This document shows positions 54,520 through 63,377 of a stretch of 64,000 nucleotides of DNA, in pieces. Every line of letters begins with the position of its first letter. Position 1 is the stretch's first letter. The notes beneath the pieces are model-generated. The model was not told the origin of the DNA. It saw nothing but the letters and a program-made list of their open reading frames with translations, and did no database searches. Origin of the DNA: Bacteroidia bacterium (GTDB lineage Bacteria > Bacteroidota > Bacteroidia > Flavobacteriales > Flavobacteriaceae). The DNA lies in contig JAUIAY010000004.1 of assembly GCA_030425285.1 (NCBI GenBank), positions 62,001 to 126,000 of the forward strand. The letters are read 5' to 3'. A program made the translations under genes and the position numbers.

Positions 54520-55560
54520 TTATTCCCAAATATTTTTTAAAATATCACTTAAAACTTCTTGTCTTCTTCTTCTATTTCCTAAATCTGTACCAGCTCTTAT
54601 TGCCTGACCATATTTTATAATGTTATCATTAAATTGCTTCATGTCTTTTTCTTCCGTTGTTTTTGTGAAGCTAGTAACATTTTCTCCAAATTCAATTAGT
54701 ATATTATGGCATAAATTTCTTGATTCCTTGGATAAAGGTAATAAATGTGAGTTAATAGCAAACTCAATAAACAAAGTATAAAAGTCAGTCTTTTTTGACC
54801 AACGCCCCATCTTTTCATCTTCAAAAATAGAACAAAGCTCTCCTAATGTTTTTCTAAATACTTGGATTACTTCAGAACGTTCTTCAAACTCTTGTTCATA
54901 TAATTGATAATATTTGTCTATTGTTTGTTTCTTATTTTGAACACCATGTAGGTAAGCAATAACTAATTCACTTACATATTCAGCATCTAGCATTCTTCGC
55001 AAATCATTTGGCGTAAACAAATTTAAGGCAGCCCAATCGTCAAAAGTTATTATTTCATAAATTGTAGAAATAAATTCGCCCCAATAAGTAGCTTTTCTCA
55101 ACTCCTGAGGGTTTAATGCAACCGTATTTCTATTTAGTCTTGAAAAAATATTTCTAATTTCTAGTTTTGTCATTTCTGGTAAAATTCTTATCACAAAATC
55201 ATACCCTAGAATTATCTTTTTTTCTTCTACTCTCAAATCGTCAAAATTAAGTCCTGCCCAATCAGGACTATCTTTTTCGTTTAAAGTAAATTCATTATTA
55301 ACAAATTCAAGACATGCTCTTATTCTTTGTTGACCATCTACTACAACATTTTCAGAAGTACCATCATCTTTAACAATTTCTTGCATATAAAGTTCAGGTA
55401 TTGGGTATTCATGTAAAATTGTATCAATCAAATAACTTTTTTGTTGATGTGTCCAAACTGGATTTCTTTGAAATGGTGGATTAATTTTTAGTTCACCATT
55501 ATCGTTTGCTCTTACAAACCAAAGCACGTTGTGATGTGTAGTATGTAAATATTTTTTCAT
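54520..55560 (-). CDS. DUF262 domain-containing protein (ParB/GmrS-like)
   Basis: A 346-residue protein with an N-terminal DUF262 domain: INPPFQRNPVWTHQQKSYLIDTIL, then VVVDGQQRIRACLEF with the DGQQR motif (75-79) that marks the ParB-like nucleotide-binding/nuclease fold, and FSRLNRNTVALNPQELRKATYWGEF. The C-terminal half is helical. DUF262 proteins are key parts of type IV-like GmrSD restriction and of several phage-defence sets. It overlaps nothing and starts two bases after the nucleotidyltransferase stop, so they form one operon. Confidence 0.88.
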   Translation of the reverse strand: MKKYLHTTHHNVLWFVRANDNGELKINPPFQRNPVWTHQQKSYLIDTILHEYPIPELYMQEIVKDDGTSENVVVDGQQRIRACLEFVNNEFTLNEKDSPDWAGLNFDDLRVEEKKIILGYDFVIRILPEMTKLEIRNIFSRLNRNTVALNPQELRKATYWGEFISTIYEIITFDDWAALNLFTPNDLRRMLDAEYVSELVIAYLHGVQNKKQTIDKYYQLYEQEFEERSEVIQVFRKTLGELCSIFEDEKMGRWSKKTDFYTLFIEFAINSHLLPLSKESRNLCHNILIEFGENVTSFTKTTEEKDMKQFNDNIIKYGQAIRAGTDLGNRRRRQEVLSDILKNIWE

Positions 55561-55562
55561 TA

Positions 55563-56177
55563 TTAATTAGTTTCAGATTCAGTTTCTTTTTTAGCCTCTT
55601 CCAATTCAATTAGGTTCCTTTGTAATTTTTTAAAACCATCAATATAATATTCTCTTAAAGATTCAAAGTTTTTATATATACGAATATTTATTTGCCTGTT
55701 TATAGTAGGATCCAAAGTTGACATTTTTTCTAATGCCAATACCCAATCTTTTCCGAAAGAGAATATTGGAAGTAATTTGTCAGTTGCAATAGTACCCCAA
55801 TATATGAATTTAGTTCTATGGTCTTCAAAAGATTGTTGTTGATAGGTTTTTAAATCATGATATTTATTACCGTAATTTCTAATTTCAAACCAGCATGTAT
55901 CAAAAAAATAATCTGAAATTACGGCAATGTCGATATCAGAGTTTTCATCAAAGTCTCTAAAGTTCTTGAAAGGACTAAAACTAAATCCATTACAGCAACT
56001 ACCGGTAAATAGAATAGCTTGGCTATCCACTTTAATTAGTTTACTGAACTGTTCCTTCCATTGTATAAATAATTCAACATCACCATCAAAAATAATGGGA
56101 ATTTTATTTAATATCCATCTAGAAAATAAAATTGAAGGTTTTTGATCTAGAAGTTCTTGTTTAAATTTTTCCTTCAT
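55563..56177 (-). CDS. Nucleotidyltransferase-fold protein
   Basis: A 204-residue protein with the Pol-beta-type nucleotidyltransferase signature: FTGSCCNGFS (G59-S60) and, after a short insertion, DENSDIDIAVI with D81 and D83 as metal-binding aspartates. It lacks a recognisable OAS or MNT partner domain. It is coupled to the DUF262 gene. Nucleotidyltransferase and DUF262 pairs are plausible antiviral or toxin-antitoxin modules, but no reaction can be assigned. Confidence 0.8.
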   Translation of the reverse strand: MKEKFKQELLDQKPSILFSRWILNKIPIIFDGDVELFIQWKEQFSKLIKVDSQAILFTGSCCNGFSFSPFKNFRDFDENSDIDIAVISDYFFDTCWFEIRNYGNKYHDLKTYQQQSFEDHRTKFIYWGTIATDKLLPIFSFGKDWVLALEKMSTLDPTINRQINIRIYKNFESLREYYIDGFKKLQRNLIELEEAKKETESETN

Positions 56178-56259
56178 TCAGTTTCATTTAATCAACAGCA
56201 AAAGAAATTACAATTAAGGATTTTATCGAAATTAATTGAGCGCTTTGTTGAGCATAATT

Positions 56260-56871
56260 TTAATTTATTTCTTTCAGTACTGCCTCCATAACAGTATTAA
56301 ATTCAGCTTTTCGTTTGTCTAGGTCAGGACTAATTAATTCATTAAATTTTTTAGCAGTATTTAAACTTCCTTCAATTCTTCCAGATATTCCAGCTACCAC
56401 ATTAATGAATATGTGCTTCATTGACGCACCTTCAGGCGTAACGTTAAGTTTTAATTTATTTATGAGTTTTTTAATATGTTCTGAATCTAAATCAATATTT
56501 TGATCTGAATGAGCAAATTCGTTTCGAATTTTCCTAAGAACATTTATGTCATCCATAGAATCCTTGTCGATAAGACCAATTGAAAAAGCTAATTTAATTT
56601 TGGAGGAGAAAGTTCCAAGGGGTCCATTGAATGAAAATAAATCTTTAAAATGTTTTTTATTGCCTATTAATTTGTTTTGAAGTAAGCTTTCAAGCTTTTT
56701 ATCAAGATAAGATGTTGCATATAACGTCATCCCCCTGTCAGATTCTTTAGATAGTTCTCTTCTTAAATTTAGAAAATTTCTCATTGAGTCTTTTGCACTA
56801 TCAGGTAGTGGTAGTTTAGACAATAAATCTTCAAGTATATTATCCGATATGTTCGCCAGCTCTTTATCCAT
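56260..56871 (-). CDS. MltR/HEPN-like protein
   Basis: A 203-residue helical protein. SDRGMTLYATSYLDKKLESLL, FNGPLGTFSSKIKLAFSIGLI and LRKIRNEFAHSDQN match the MltR (mannitol operon repressor-like) family; the R116NEFAH121 piece also fits the Rx4-6H motif of HEPN ribonucleases. It lies 82 bases upstream of the nucleotidyltransferase in the same orientation. No mannitol genes are near, so the role is not mannitol repression; a nuclease or sensor role within the DUF262 locus is possible. Confidence 0.75.
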   Translation of the reverse strand: MDKELANISDNILEDLLSKLPLPDSAKDSMRNFLNLRRELSKESDRGMTLYATSYLDKKLESLLQNKLIGNKKHFKDLFSFNGPLGTFSSKIKLAFSIGLIDKDSMDDINVLRKIRNEFAHSDQNIDLDSEHIKKLINKLKLNVTPEGASMKHIFINVVAGISGRIEGSLNTAKKFNELISPDLDKRKAEFNTVMEAVLKEIN

Positions 56872-57130
56872 TATTTATAATTTGGTTTTATCATTTAAAT
56901 TAAAAGTATTTGTATTTGTTTATTCCCATTTAAAAGATTTGTCTTTGCAACTGATTGGTACGTTAGTAATAGGTTCAAAACTAACCATTTATTGCCATTT
57001 AACCTATACGTACTGGTACGTATTTTTTGGCTCATAGCTCGGTAAGGTCTGCGTCAGGTTTCCTTAAGGTCTCATTAAGGTCTCCTTCAGGTCAACCCGT
57101 TGCATTCCTGCGCAGGCAGGAATCTCTTTT
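56872..57130. repeat. Intergenic region: repeat tract A
   Basis: No gene. From about 57025 it carries CTCATAGCTCGGTAAGGTCTGCG, which recurs with one change at about 62841, followed by direct short repeats of the GGTCTCCTTCAGG type and the palindrome ATTCCTGCGCAGGCAGGAAT near 57103. Confidence 0.6.
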
Positions 57131-57480
57131 AGATCCTGAAACGAGTTCAGGATGACAAGTTGTTTTAAATAGGTTTCCCATAGAACTACTTCGGGTTCCC
57201 TCGGGTGCTCCTTGCGGTCTCCTTCGGGTTTCCTTCGGGTATGCTTAGGGTCAGCTATCGAAAACTCCTACAAAATACCAAGCCACACCCATGTCCACCA
57301 GTTTGTCATCCTGAACTTGATTCAGGATCCAAATAAATTCAGCTAACATAAATGGATTCCGCATCAAGTGCGGAATGACAAAGAAGTTAAAACCCCATTA
57401 CTGCCTTTCGATATTTCGACAAGCTCAATACAGGCTTGCTCAAGATAAACTCTGGCAGGAAATCGAAGATTCGGCGAAGC
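57131..57480. repeat. Long intergenic repeat, copy 1
   Basis: About 350 bases highly similar to 57507-57855, offset 376 bases. Modules in order: palindrome TCCTGAA..TTCAGGA; TTTCCCATAGA; tandem TCCTTCGGGT units; ATCGAAAACTCCTACAAAA; palindrome ATCCTGAACTTGATTCAGGAT; palindrome ATTCCGCATCAAGTGCGGAAT; and an inverted TTTCGATATTTCGAC..GAAATCGAAGATTCG part. No gene is seen. Confidence 0.85.
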
Positions 57481-57506
57481 TAATCTAAAAGCGTAAGTTA
57501 GGAAGT

Positions 57507-57855
57507 AGATCCTGAAACGAGTTCAGGATGACAGGTTGTTTTAAATAGGTTTCCCATAGAGCTACTTCGGGTTCCCTCGGGTGCTCCTTGCGGTCTCCTT
57601 CGGGTTTCCTTCGGGTCTCCTTCGGGTCAGCTATCGAAAACTCCTACAAAACACCAAGCCAAACCCATGCTCACCAGTTTGTCATCCTGAACTTGATTCA
57701 GGATCCAAATAAATGCAACAAATACAAATGGATTCCGCATCAAGTGCGGAATGACAAGTAAATACAAACCCAATTTCTGCCTTTCGATATTTCGACAAGC
57801 TCAATACAGGCTTGCTCAAGATAAATTCCGGCAGAAAATCGAAGATTCGACAAAG
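57507..57855. repeat. Long intergenic repeat, copy 2
   Basis: Direct repeat of 57131-57480 with the modules in the same order and scattered point differences (for example CCAAGCCAAACCC against CCAAGCCACACCC). It ends near a truncated attC-like right arm at 57918. Confidence 0.85.
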
Positions 57856-57917
57856 TCAATGACAAGTAAGTCTAGCGTTTTTGTTTGCTTGCCTTGAGAC
57901 TATCCGAAAGGTAGCCG

Positions 57918-57950
57918 AGAACAAGCAATTACTTATTGCTATTGTTGTGC
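57918..57950. repeat. Orphan right half of an attC-like site
   Basis: GAGAACAAGCAATTACTTAT then ATTGTTGTGC is almost the same as the right arm of site 6 (19232-19267). Only this half is present; the left half is replaced by repeat DNA. GTTGTGC at 57944-57950 faces GCACGAC at 59154-59160 across the serine hydrolase gene. Confidence 0.65.
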
Positions 57951-57965
57951 ATAGCGCTTTTACAT

Positions 57966-59135
57966 TTAAAATTTAATTTCTTTAAAATTAAAATAGGAAT
58001 CTATAATCTCGTTATACAAGCTTGCGCCATTATCAGAATTTGTCATAATTATAATACCACTTCTTTTTTTAAAAAAATCTATCATCATACATCTATATCC
58101 TCCCGGATTAGAGCCTGAATGCCAGTAGAAGGTATTATCCTTTTCACCTCTTATTGCTACTCCTAATCCCCACCAATTTCCTCCTTGCCACTCAATGGTA
58201 GGCTGAAGCATTTTTTTTGTAGAGGAAGAGGTTATTAAAGAATTTTCAGAATTATGATATGAATTTTCAATAGCAACGCAAAATTTAACTAGATCGGAAG
58301 GTGTTGTCCACAGACCAGCAGCAGCTAATTCGGGGTAAACCAGCCACTCTTCGGGATGTACTGCTCCCTCTTTGTCGTGAGCGCAACTTACATTTTCTTT
58401 TGGAAAGAAGTTGTAAGTACTATTGGTCATCTTGAGCGGCTCAAAAATTTCCTTCTCAAAATATTCACTGAAGGTCATGTTAGAAACATCCTCAACTAAT
58501 TGTTCTAAAATGGTATAACCTCCACCGGAATATAAAAACTTGGTACCTGGTATTGTGTCTAATTGCACTTTTTCATTATTTCCATATCCATTCAAAATTT
58601 GCAGAGTAGATGGAATAGTACTTGATTTTGAATATCCGTAGAAACCATCAACATTTACACCTGCAGAATGGCTCAATAATCTTCTTATTGTTACTTTCTG
58701 ATTACCAGGAAATCGATTGTAATCTACTTGCCATTTTTTTAGGTATTGATTAACGTCTGAATCCATATCTAAATTAAATTGCTCAACAAGCTTTAAAACA
58801 CCTAGTCCTGTAACTGCCTTGCTAATTGATGCCGCTTGAAATTTGGTATTGGAATCAACCTTATTGTTAGCATTAGATTTTAATACGCCGTATTCTTTTC
58901 TCCAGACTATTTCACCATTTTCAAAAATAGCCACACTTGCACCAGGTACTTTGTGGTGTTCTAATCTTTCCTGAATAGAATACCCAGAATGTGATAACGA
59001 ATCACCTGTATTCTTGATAGCCAGTCCATTTTCGAATTTAGAATAATCTTTGGTGGATTGTTGCGTATTAGATTCACTTTGCTTACAACCTACACTGGTT
59101 ATAATTAAAAAAATAATTGATGCGATTTTTTTCAT
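57966..59135 (-). CDS. Serine hydrolase lipoprotein (beta-lactamase fold), probable orphan cassette gene
   Basis: A 389-residue lipoprotein (SVGC, cysteine 17). Class C-like catalytic motifs are S103-I-S-K106, YSGGGY and HSGSNPGGY. Family members are mostly esterases or peptidases, secreted and lipid anchored. The gene lies between a truncated attC-like half (57918-57950) and a degenerate partner end (AAGCACGAC at 59152-59160), so it probably arrived as a cassette whose sites have decayed. Its codon use is more AT-rich than the serine hydrolase gene next door, which agrees. Confidence 0.88.
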   Translation of the reverse strand: MKKIASIIFLIITSVGCKQSESNTQQSTKDYSKFENGLAIKNTGDSLSHSGYSIQERLEHHKVPGASVAIFENGEIVWRKEYGVLKSNANNKVDSNTKFQAASISKAVTGLGVLKLVEQFNLDMDSDVNQYLKKWQVDYNRFPGNQKVTIRRLLSHSAGVNVDGFYGYSKSSTIPSTLQILNGYGNNEKVQLDTIPGTKFLYSGGGYTILEQLVEDVSNMTFSEYFEKEIFEPLKMTNSTYNFFPKENVSCAHDKEGAVHPEEWLVYPELAAAGLWTTPSDLVKFCVAIENSYHNSENSLITSSSTKKMLQPTIEWQGGNWWGLGVAIRGEKDNTFYWHSGSNPGGYRCMMIDFFKKRSGIIIMTNSDNGASLYNEIIDSYFNFKEIKF

Positions 59136-59153
59136 TCTCTTTAGGTGTATTAA

Positions 59154-59572
59154 GCACGACGATTTGTTAGGAAATCGTTTAATTAACTATAACCTGTCAT
59201 ATTAAACACAAGCAAGATACCTTTTTAAGGCCACAAATTCAATAAGTGATAGTACGTAGTTTTTGTCTAAACGCTTCTTGAGGTCTGGTCTGCGTCAGGT
59301 CTTATTAAGGTCTCCTTCGGGTCAGCTATCGAAAACTCTTATAAAACACCAAGCCCAACCCATGTCCACCGGTTTGTCATCCTGAACTCGTTTCAGGATC
59401 TCATTAGAGGTAACAAAACCCCAATTCCTGCCTTTCGGCAAACGCTCAAGATAAACTCCGGCAGGAAGCAAACGACCTACTAAATCTAGCGTTTTTTGTT
59501 TCTTTTTTGGGCGATGTAAAAAAGAATAGAACCACAAAGTGAATAAACAATAAGCTTAATGTATTTAAACCA
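59154..59572. other. Intergenic region with degenerate cassette end and repeat modules
   Basis: Starts with GCACGAC, the degraded partner of GTTGTGC at 57944. From about 59285 it contains a shortened copy of the long repeat: TCCTTCGGGT, ATCGAAAACTC, TCATCCTGAACTCGTTTCAGGA, and a variant of the TTCCTGCC...GGCAGGAA module, and TCTAGCGTTTTTTGTTTC. No gene is supported. Confidence 0.6.
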
Positions 59573-60859
59573 TTATGGATTACTATCATTACCCACAACT
59601 GCTTCCGATAGGAGCTTATCAAAATAATCATTCATCATATCCCAAATAGCATAATACTCCAATTCTTTCGCGCGTTCATCATTACCCATATCCGTATTGA
59701 TAACAATATAACGCCCCGTTTTGTTCACCTTGTCAAAATACATCCAGGTGCCAACGCCCGCATCACCACCAGAATGCCCAATATAACCCTTGGCACTATG
59801 CCCAATGAACAGGGCAGGACTATAATCCCCGTTATAGGGATTACTGGCATTACGCGCTTCAAAGTGAGAGGCGTCCAATTGTTCCGTAAAGAGTTCCTGG
59901 TAACTGGGTTTTGAAAGTAAAGTACCAGTACCTGAATACCCCTTAACCAATTCAGCCAGGTATTTAGCCATATCACTACTGGATGAAATCAACATACCAT
60001 CAGGATAGGTTATGGCCGTATAAAAAGGTAATAGTGTGTGATCATTTCTGTACAATCGGGAATGCTTGCTAATATCCACATCTGCTAAAGACCAACCTGT
60101 GGCGTCCATACCCAATGGTTTTAAGATATGGGCTTCGGTAAAAGCATCAAATGCCTGACTGGTTGCTTTTTCAATGACTAATGCGCATAAGGTAGCTCCG
60201 ATGTTTGAATAATTATAACGTGTTCCTGGTTGGTAGTTAGTGTAATTATCATCTTGATAATAGGCACCATTTACTTCTAAATAACCTTTTAAATAGGCTT
60301 CCATAGGAATATCAAGTTCCACAGGGTTTAATTGTTGCGCTGGATAATCGGTACTGACGTTGGTCAAGTCTTGGTTCTCTGCAAGGATCCAAGCGCGATT
60401 CATATACTGCTCCGTATCGTTAATTCCAGACGTATGGGTAGCCAGGTGTCTGATGGTAATCGTGTCATTAGGATAATTGGGGTTGATGACCTGAAAAGGC
60501 AAATAGTCCTGAACGGGATCATCTAAATGGAGCTTCCCTAATTCTTTGGCTTTCATTAAGGCAATACCAATTAGGGTTTTAGAAACCGAAGCAATATGTT
60601 GTATGGTGTGTTCAGTATAGGGCTCTTGGGTCTCCCGATTGGCCAATCCAAAACCTTTGGAATAGAGTACACCATGTTCATTGACCATCGCTACGCCAAA
60701 GCCATTTATTTGCCCATTTTTTTGAATAGAATCTAATGCCGTTGTTAAGGAATCCAGTACAATTTGATTATAATTGATTGAAGGGTCTGGTTGTTTTTTG
60801 TTTTCATCACACGATAAAAACGCCAATACGATCAATATGATAAAAGGGAATCTGCTCAT
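59573..60859 (-). CDS. Serine hydrolase lipoprotein (beta-lactamase fold)
   Basis: A 428-residue lipoprotein (AFLSC, cysteine 17). Catalytic motifs are S91-V-S-K94, YNYSNIGA and GHSGGDAGVG. It contains the region LATHTSGINDTEQYM common to flavobacterial D-aminopeptidase/esterase-like members. GC content and codon use match the housekeeping genes. It lies downstream of another member of the fold (60961-62082) in the same direction. Confidence 0.9.
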   Translation of the reverse strand: MSRFPFIILIVLAFLSCDENKKQPDPSINYNQIVLDSLTTALDSIQKNGQINGFGVAMVNEHGVLYSKGFGLANRETQEPYTEHTIQHIASVSKTLIGIALMKAKELGKLHLDDPVQDYLPFQVINPNYPNDTITIRHLATHTSGINDTEQYMNRAWILAENQDLTNVSTDYPAQQLNPVELDIPMEAYLKGYLEVNGAYYQDDNYTNYQPGTRYNYSNIGATLCALVIEKATSQAFDAFTEAHILKPLGMDATGWSLADVDISKHSRLYRNDHTLLPFYTAITYPDGMLISSSSDMAKYLAELVKGYSGTGTLLSKPSYQELFTEQLDASHFEARNASNPYNGDYSPALFIGHSAKGYIGHSGGDAGVGTWMYFDKVNKTGRYIVINTDMGNDERAKELEYYAIWDMMNDYFDKLLSEAVVGNDSNP

Positions 60860-60960
60860 TTATTCTTTTGGTTTACAGTAATGATAAGAAAATTGTATAA
60901 ATGTTACAGTATAGTTTTTTATGCGACTAAACAAATAACATATAAAACACCATCACACCA

Positions 60961-62082
60961 TTATTTAACAAGCTGATAAATCCCATTTACAAATTCATAA
61001 TGCTTATACGGCAGATTGGTTTGATTCACAGAAACCACCATCGTAATACCTTCTTCCGGATTATAAAACACATCACTGCCCCAAAATCCCGAATGCCCAT
61101 AAAACCGTACATCATCAAAATTGTAAAGAAACATACCAAAACCATAGCGGTCTCTGGAATCCGTAATCATGGCATGAAACAAATCTTCCTGTTTGATAAG
61201 CTGTTTCCCAAAAAGCGCCTTCATAAACAAATTAAGGTCATAGGTAGTAGACACCAACCCACCACCAGCCCAATCAAAAGAGGTGTTGATGTTGGTGTTA
61301 ACTTCTATATCGCCCATATACAAACTCGGGAACGCTAAAGTGTTGGTAGCCGCTTCGTGATACTCCAAATACGTGTTGCTCATGCCTACAGGCTCTAAAA
61401 TGTAGGTTCTATAAGCCTTTACAAGTGGCATCTCACGATATTTTTCAATGATAAGCCCTAGCAGAAAGTAATTCATGTCAGAGTAGTAGAAATCGTCTCC
61501 GGGTTTAAAATGCGCACGCTCATGCAACCCAAACTGATAATAGGTTTCAAAAAGATCTGCAACCGACCATTGTTTTTGCGGGTTCTCAAAGATAAGGTTC
61601 ATAAATTCCTCTTGCGTATCGGTAAAAATATCGGCTAACCCAGACGTATGGTTGAGCAATTGACGCACCGTAATCACTTTACCAAAGTTTTTACCATCCA
61701 GCATCATCAACTTGTCAAACCCTACAAATGTTTGGTCACCTATCAGCTTTACAGCTGTGTCGTCTAGTTTGAATTTCCCCTCTTCAACCAATTGAAGCAT
61801 AAGCGTTGCCGTAAATAGTTTGGTAATGCTGGCCGTTTTAAAAGGACTATTAGGGCTTACAGCCGTATCATCTGAAACCGATAGGTTTCCAAAACCTTTA
61901 TGGTAAACAAAATCCTTTTTCTCATTTTCCAGATAAACCAGTATGTTGGCAACTGGCTGATCGGGACTTTCCGATAGATGGGTCTTAAAATAGCTGTCCA
62001 GCTTTTGGTTTAAGTTTTGGGCAGGCACCATAGCAACAATGGCAAGGGTAAAAAGTACTAATAATAGAGTTGTTTTTTTCAT
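60961..62082 (-). CDS. Secreted serine hydrolase (beta-lactamase fold)
   Basis: A 373-residue exported protein (signal MKKTTLLLVLFTLAIVAMVPAQ). Motifs: S85-I-T-K88, YYSDMNYF and GHSGFWGSD. HTSGLADIF near residue 140 is the usual family landmark. The start at 62082 is chosen because it places the signal first; the frame extends to 62103. The Crp-type gene 62136-62714 is 53 bases upstream and may control it. Confidence 0.9.
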   Translation of the reverse strand: MKKTTLLLVLFTLAIVAMVPAQNLNQKLDSYFKTHLSESPDQPVANILVYLENEKKDFVYHKGFGNLSVSDDTAVSPNSPFKTASITKLFTATLMLQLVEEGKFKLDDTAVKLIGDQTFVGFDKLMMLDGKNFGKVITVRQLLNHTSGLADIFTDTQEEFMNLIFENPQKQWSVADLFETYYQFGLHERAHFKPGDDFYYSDMNYFLLGLIIEKYREMPLVKAYRTYILEPVGMSNTYLEYHEAATNTLAFPSLYMGDIEVNTNINTSFDWAGGGLVSTTYDLNLFMKALFGKQLIKQEDLFHAMITDSRDRYGFGMFLYNFDDVRFYGHSGFWGSDVFYNPEEGITMVVSVNQTNLPYKHYEFVNGIYQLVK

Positions 62083-62135
62083 CAGATTATTTATTTCTGG
62101 CAAAACTAAAGAGACCGTTCCAAATGGGAATTGAC

Positions 62136-62714
62136 CTAGGTCAATTCGTGCTTTTTTCGTATTCTGCTTAAGCGTTCTTTTGAAATCCCTAAAAAGGAGG
62201 CAATATCTTTTAGCGGGATTTTATTAACCAGTTTGGGCTGTTTTAGCAGCAAGTTGATGTAGTTCTCTTCGGCAGTATAGGCTTTCGATTCCAAGTGTCG
62301 TTGAATCAACACATCAATATATTCCAAAAGAATGGATTGCATGGTATGCTCTGAAAGCTTTTGATTTTGGAGTTCCTTATAAAAAGCCTCACGCGATATT
62401 TTAAGACAGGAGGTGTTACAAATGGCATCAATGGTTTCCTTACTGGGTTCAGCAGTTATAAAAGAAATAGGCGAGCCCTCTAAATCACCCGGAAAAGTAA
62501 AACCAAGCACCACTTCCTTATCATTAACAAGTCGCCAGGTTCTTAATATACCATCTTCAATAAGCAGAATAAAATCGGCCTTACCACCTTCTGTAAAGAC
62601 CACATCATCTTTTTTGTAAAAGACTTGGGTACCAATAGCACGCAAAGCATCCAGAAACTTCTGATAATTATCTGGGTTTCTTATGGTATTTGCTGTGTTC
62701 AGGTTGAGATTCAT
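62136..62714 (-). CDS. Crp/Fnr-family transcriptional regulator
   Basis: A 192-residue regulator: cyclic-nucleotide-binding-like beta roll (VFYKKDDVVFTEGGKADFILLIEDG) and a C-terminal helix-turn-helix (IPLKDIASFLGISKERLSRIRKK). The sensor domain lacks the arginine/serine pair of cAMP-binding Crp as far as can be seen, so the ligand is unknown. It lies directly upstream of, and in line with, a serine hydrolase gene. Confidence 0.92.
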   Translation of the reverse strand: MNLNLNTANTIRNPDNYQKFLDALRAIGTQVFYKKDDVVFTEGGKADFILLIEDGILRTWRLVNDKEVVLGFTFPGDLEGSPISFITAEPSKETIDAICNTSCLKISREAFYKELQNQKLSEHTMQSILLEYIDVLIQRHLESKAYTAEENYINLLLKQPKLVNKIPLKDIASFLGISKERLSRIRKKHELT

Positions 62715-63377
62715 TGGTTTTGAATAATTGTGTGATTTTTAATCATGAGAAGCTATAAAATATAGCACAGCTTTTAAGTAAACCAAGTTACTTTTTTAAA
62801 ATCACAAATTCAATATGTACGGGGACGTAGTTTTTGCCTCATAGCTCAGTAAGGTCTGCGTCAGGTTTCCTTTAGGTCTCCTTAAGGTCTGCTTCAGGTC
62901 AAACCGTGAAAATTCCTACAAAAAATAGGGTTTAAATAGATTTCCCATAAAGCTACTTCGGGTTCCCTCGGGTGCTCCTTGCGGTCTCCTTCGGGTTTCC
63001 TTCGGGTCAGCTATCGAAAACTCCTACAAAACATCAAACCAAACCCGTTGTCATTCCTGCGTAGGCAGGAAATCGAAGATTCAGCGAAGCTAATCCATTT
63101 TAGATCCTGAATCAAGTTCAGGATGACAAGTCAGTTAAATATCACAACCCTCGTCAGTTCGAGTGTTCCGACCGCAGCGTCGGAATGTATCGAGAACCCA
63201 AAACCCCAATTCCTGCGAAGCAGGAAGCAAATGCGCTACTCAATCTTATCATTGTAGTAGCCCATAGTCGTAGCTCAAGGTAGGTTCACCCGTGTTTACT
63301 CCATAGATAAGCCCTATATAAGCCATGTCAAAGGTATGTTAGTCCTAGGTCTTAAAACGCGAAGTATAATCAATAAC
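62715..63377. repeat. Intergenic repeat tract B
   Basis: About 660 bases without a gene. From 62841 it repeats the modules of 57.0-57.9 kb in the same order: CTCATAGCTCAGTAAGGTCTGCG, TCCTTCGGGT units, ATCGAAAACTCCTACAAAAC, palindrome TTCCTGCGTAGGCAGGAA, GAAATCGAAGATTC, palindrome TCCTGAATCAAGTTCAGGA. A further palindrome, TTCCGACCGCAGCGTCGGAA, lies at 63166-63185. Confidence 0.8.

Noticed and set aside
56260-56871. Mannitol operon repressor
   Set aside because: The MltR-like fold is plausible, but no mannitol transport or dehydrogenase genes are near, and the operon context is DUF262 plus nucleotidyltransferase.
57131-57855. Insertion sequence or CRISPR remnant
   Set aside because: There is no transposase frame and no regular short repeat-spacer pattern; the modules are palindromes and TCCTTCGGGT runs in fixed order.
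5175-62082. The four beta-lactamase-fold proteins as antibiotic resistance genes
   Set aside because: They have SxxK and YxN/HxG-type motifs, but also the HTSG landmark and lengths of esterase/peptidase-type serine hydrolases. Nothing points to beta-lactam hydrolysis.
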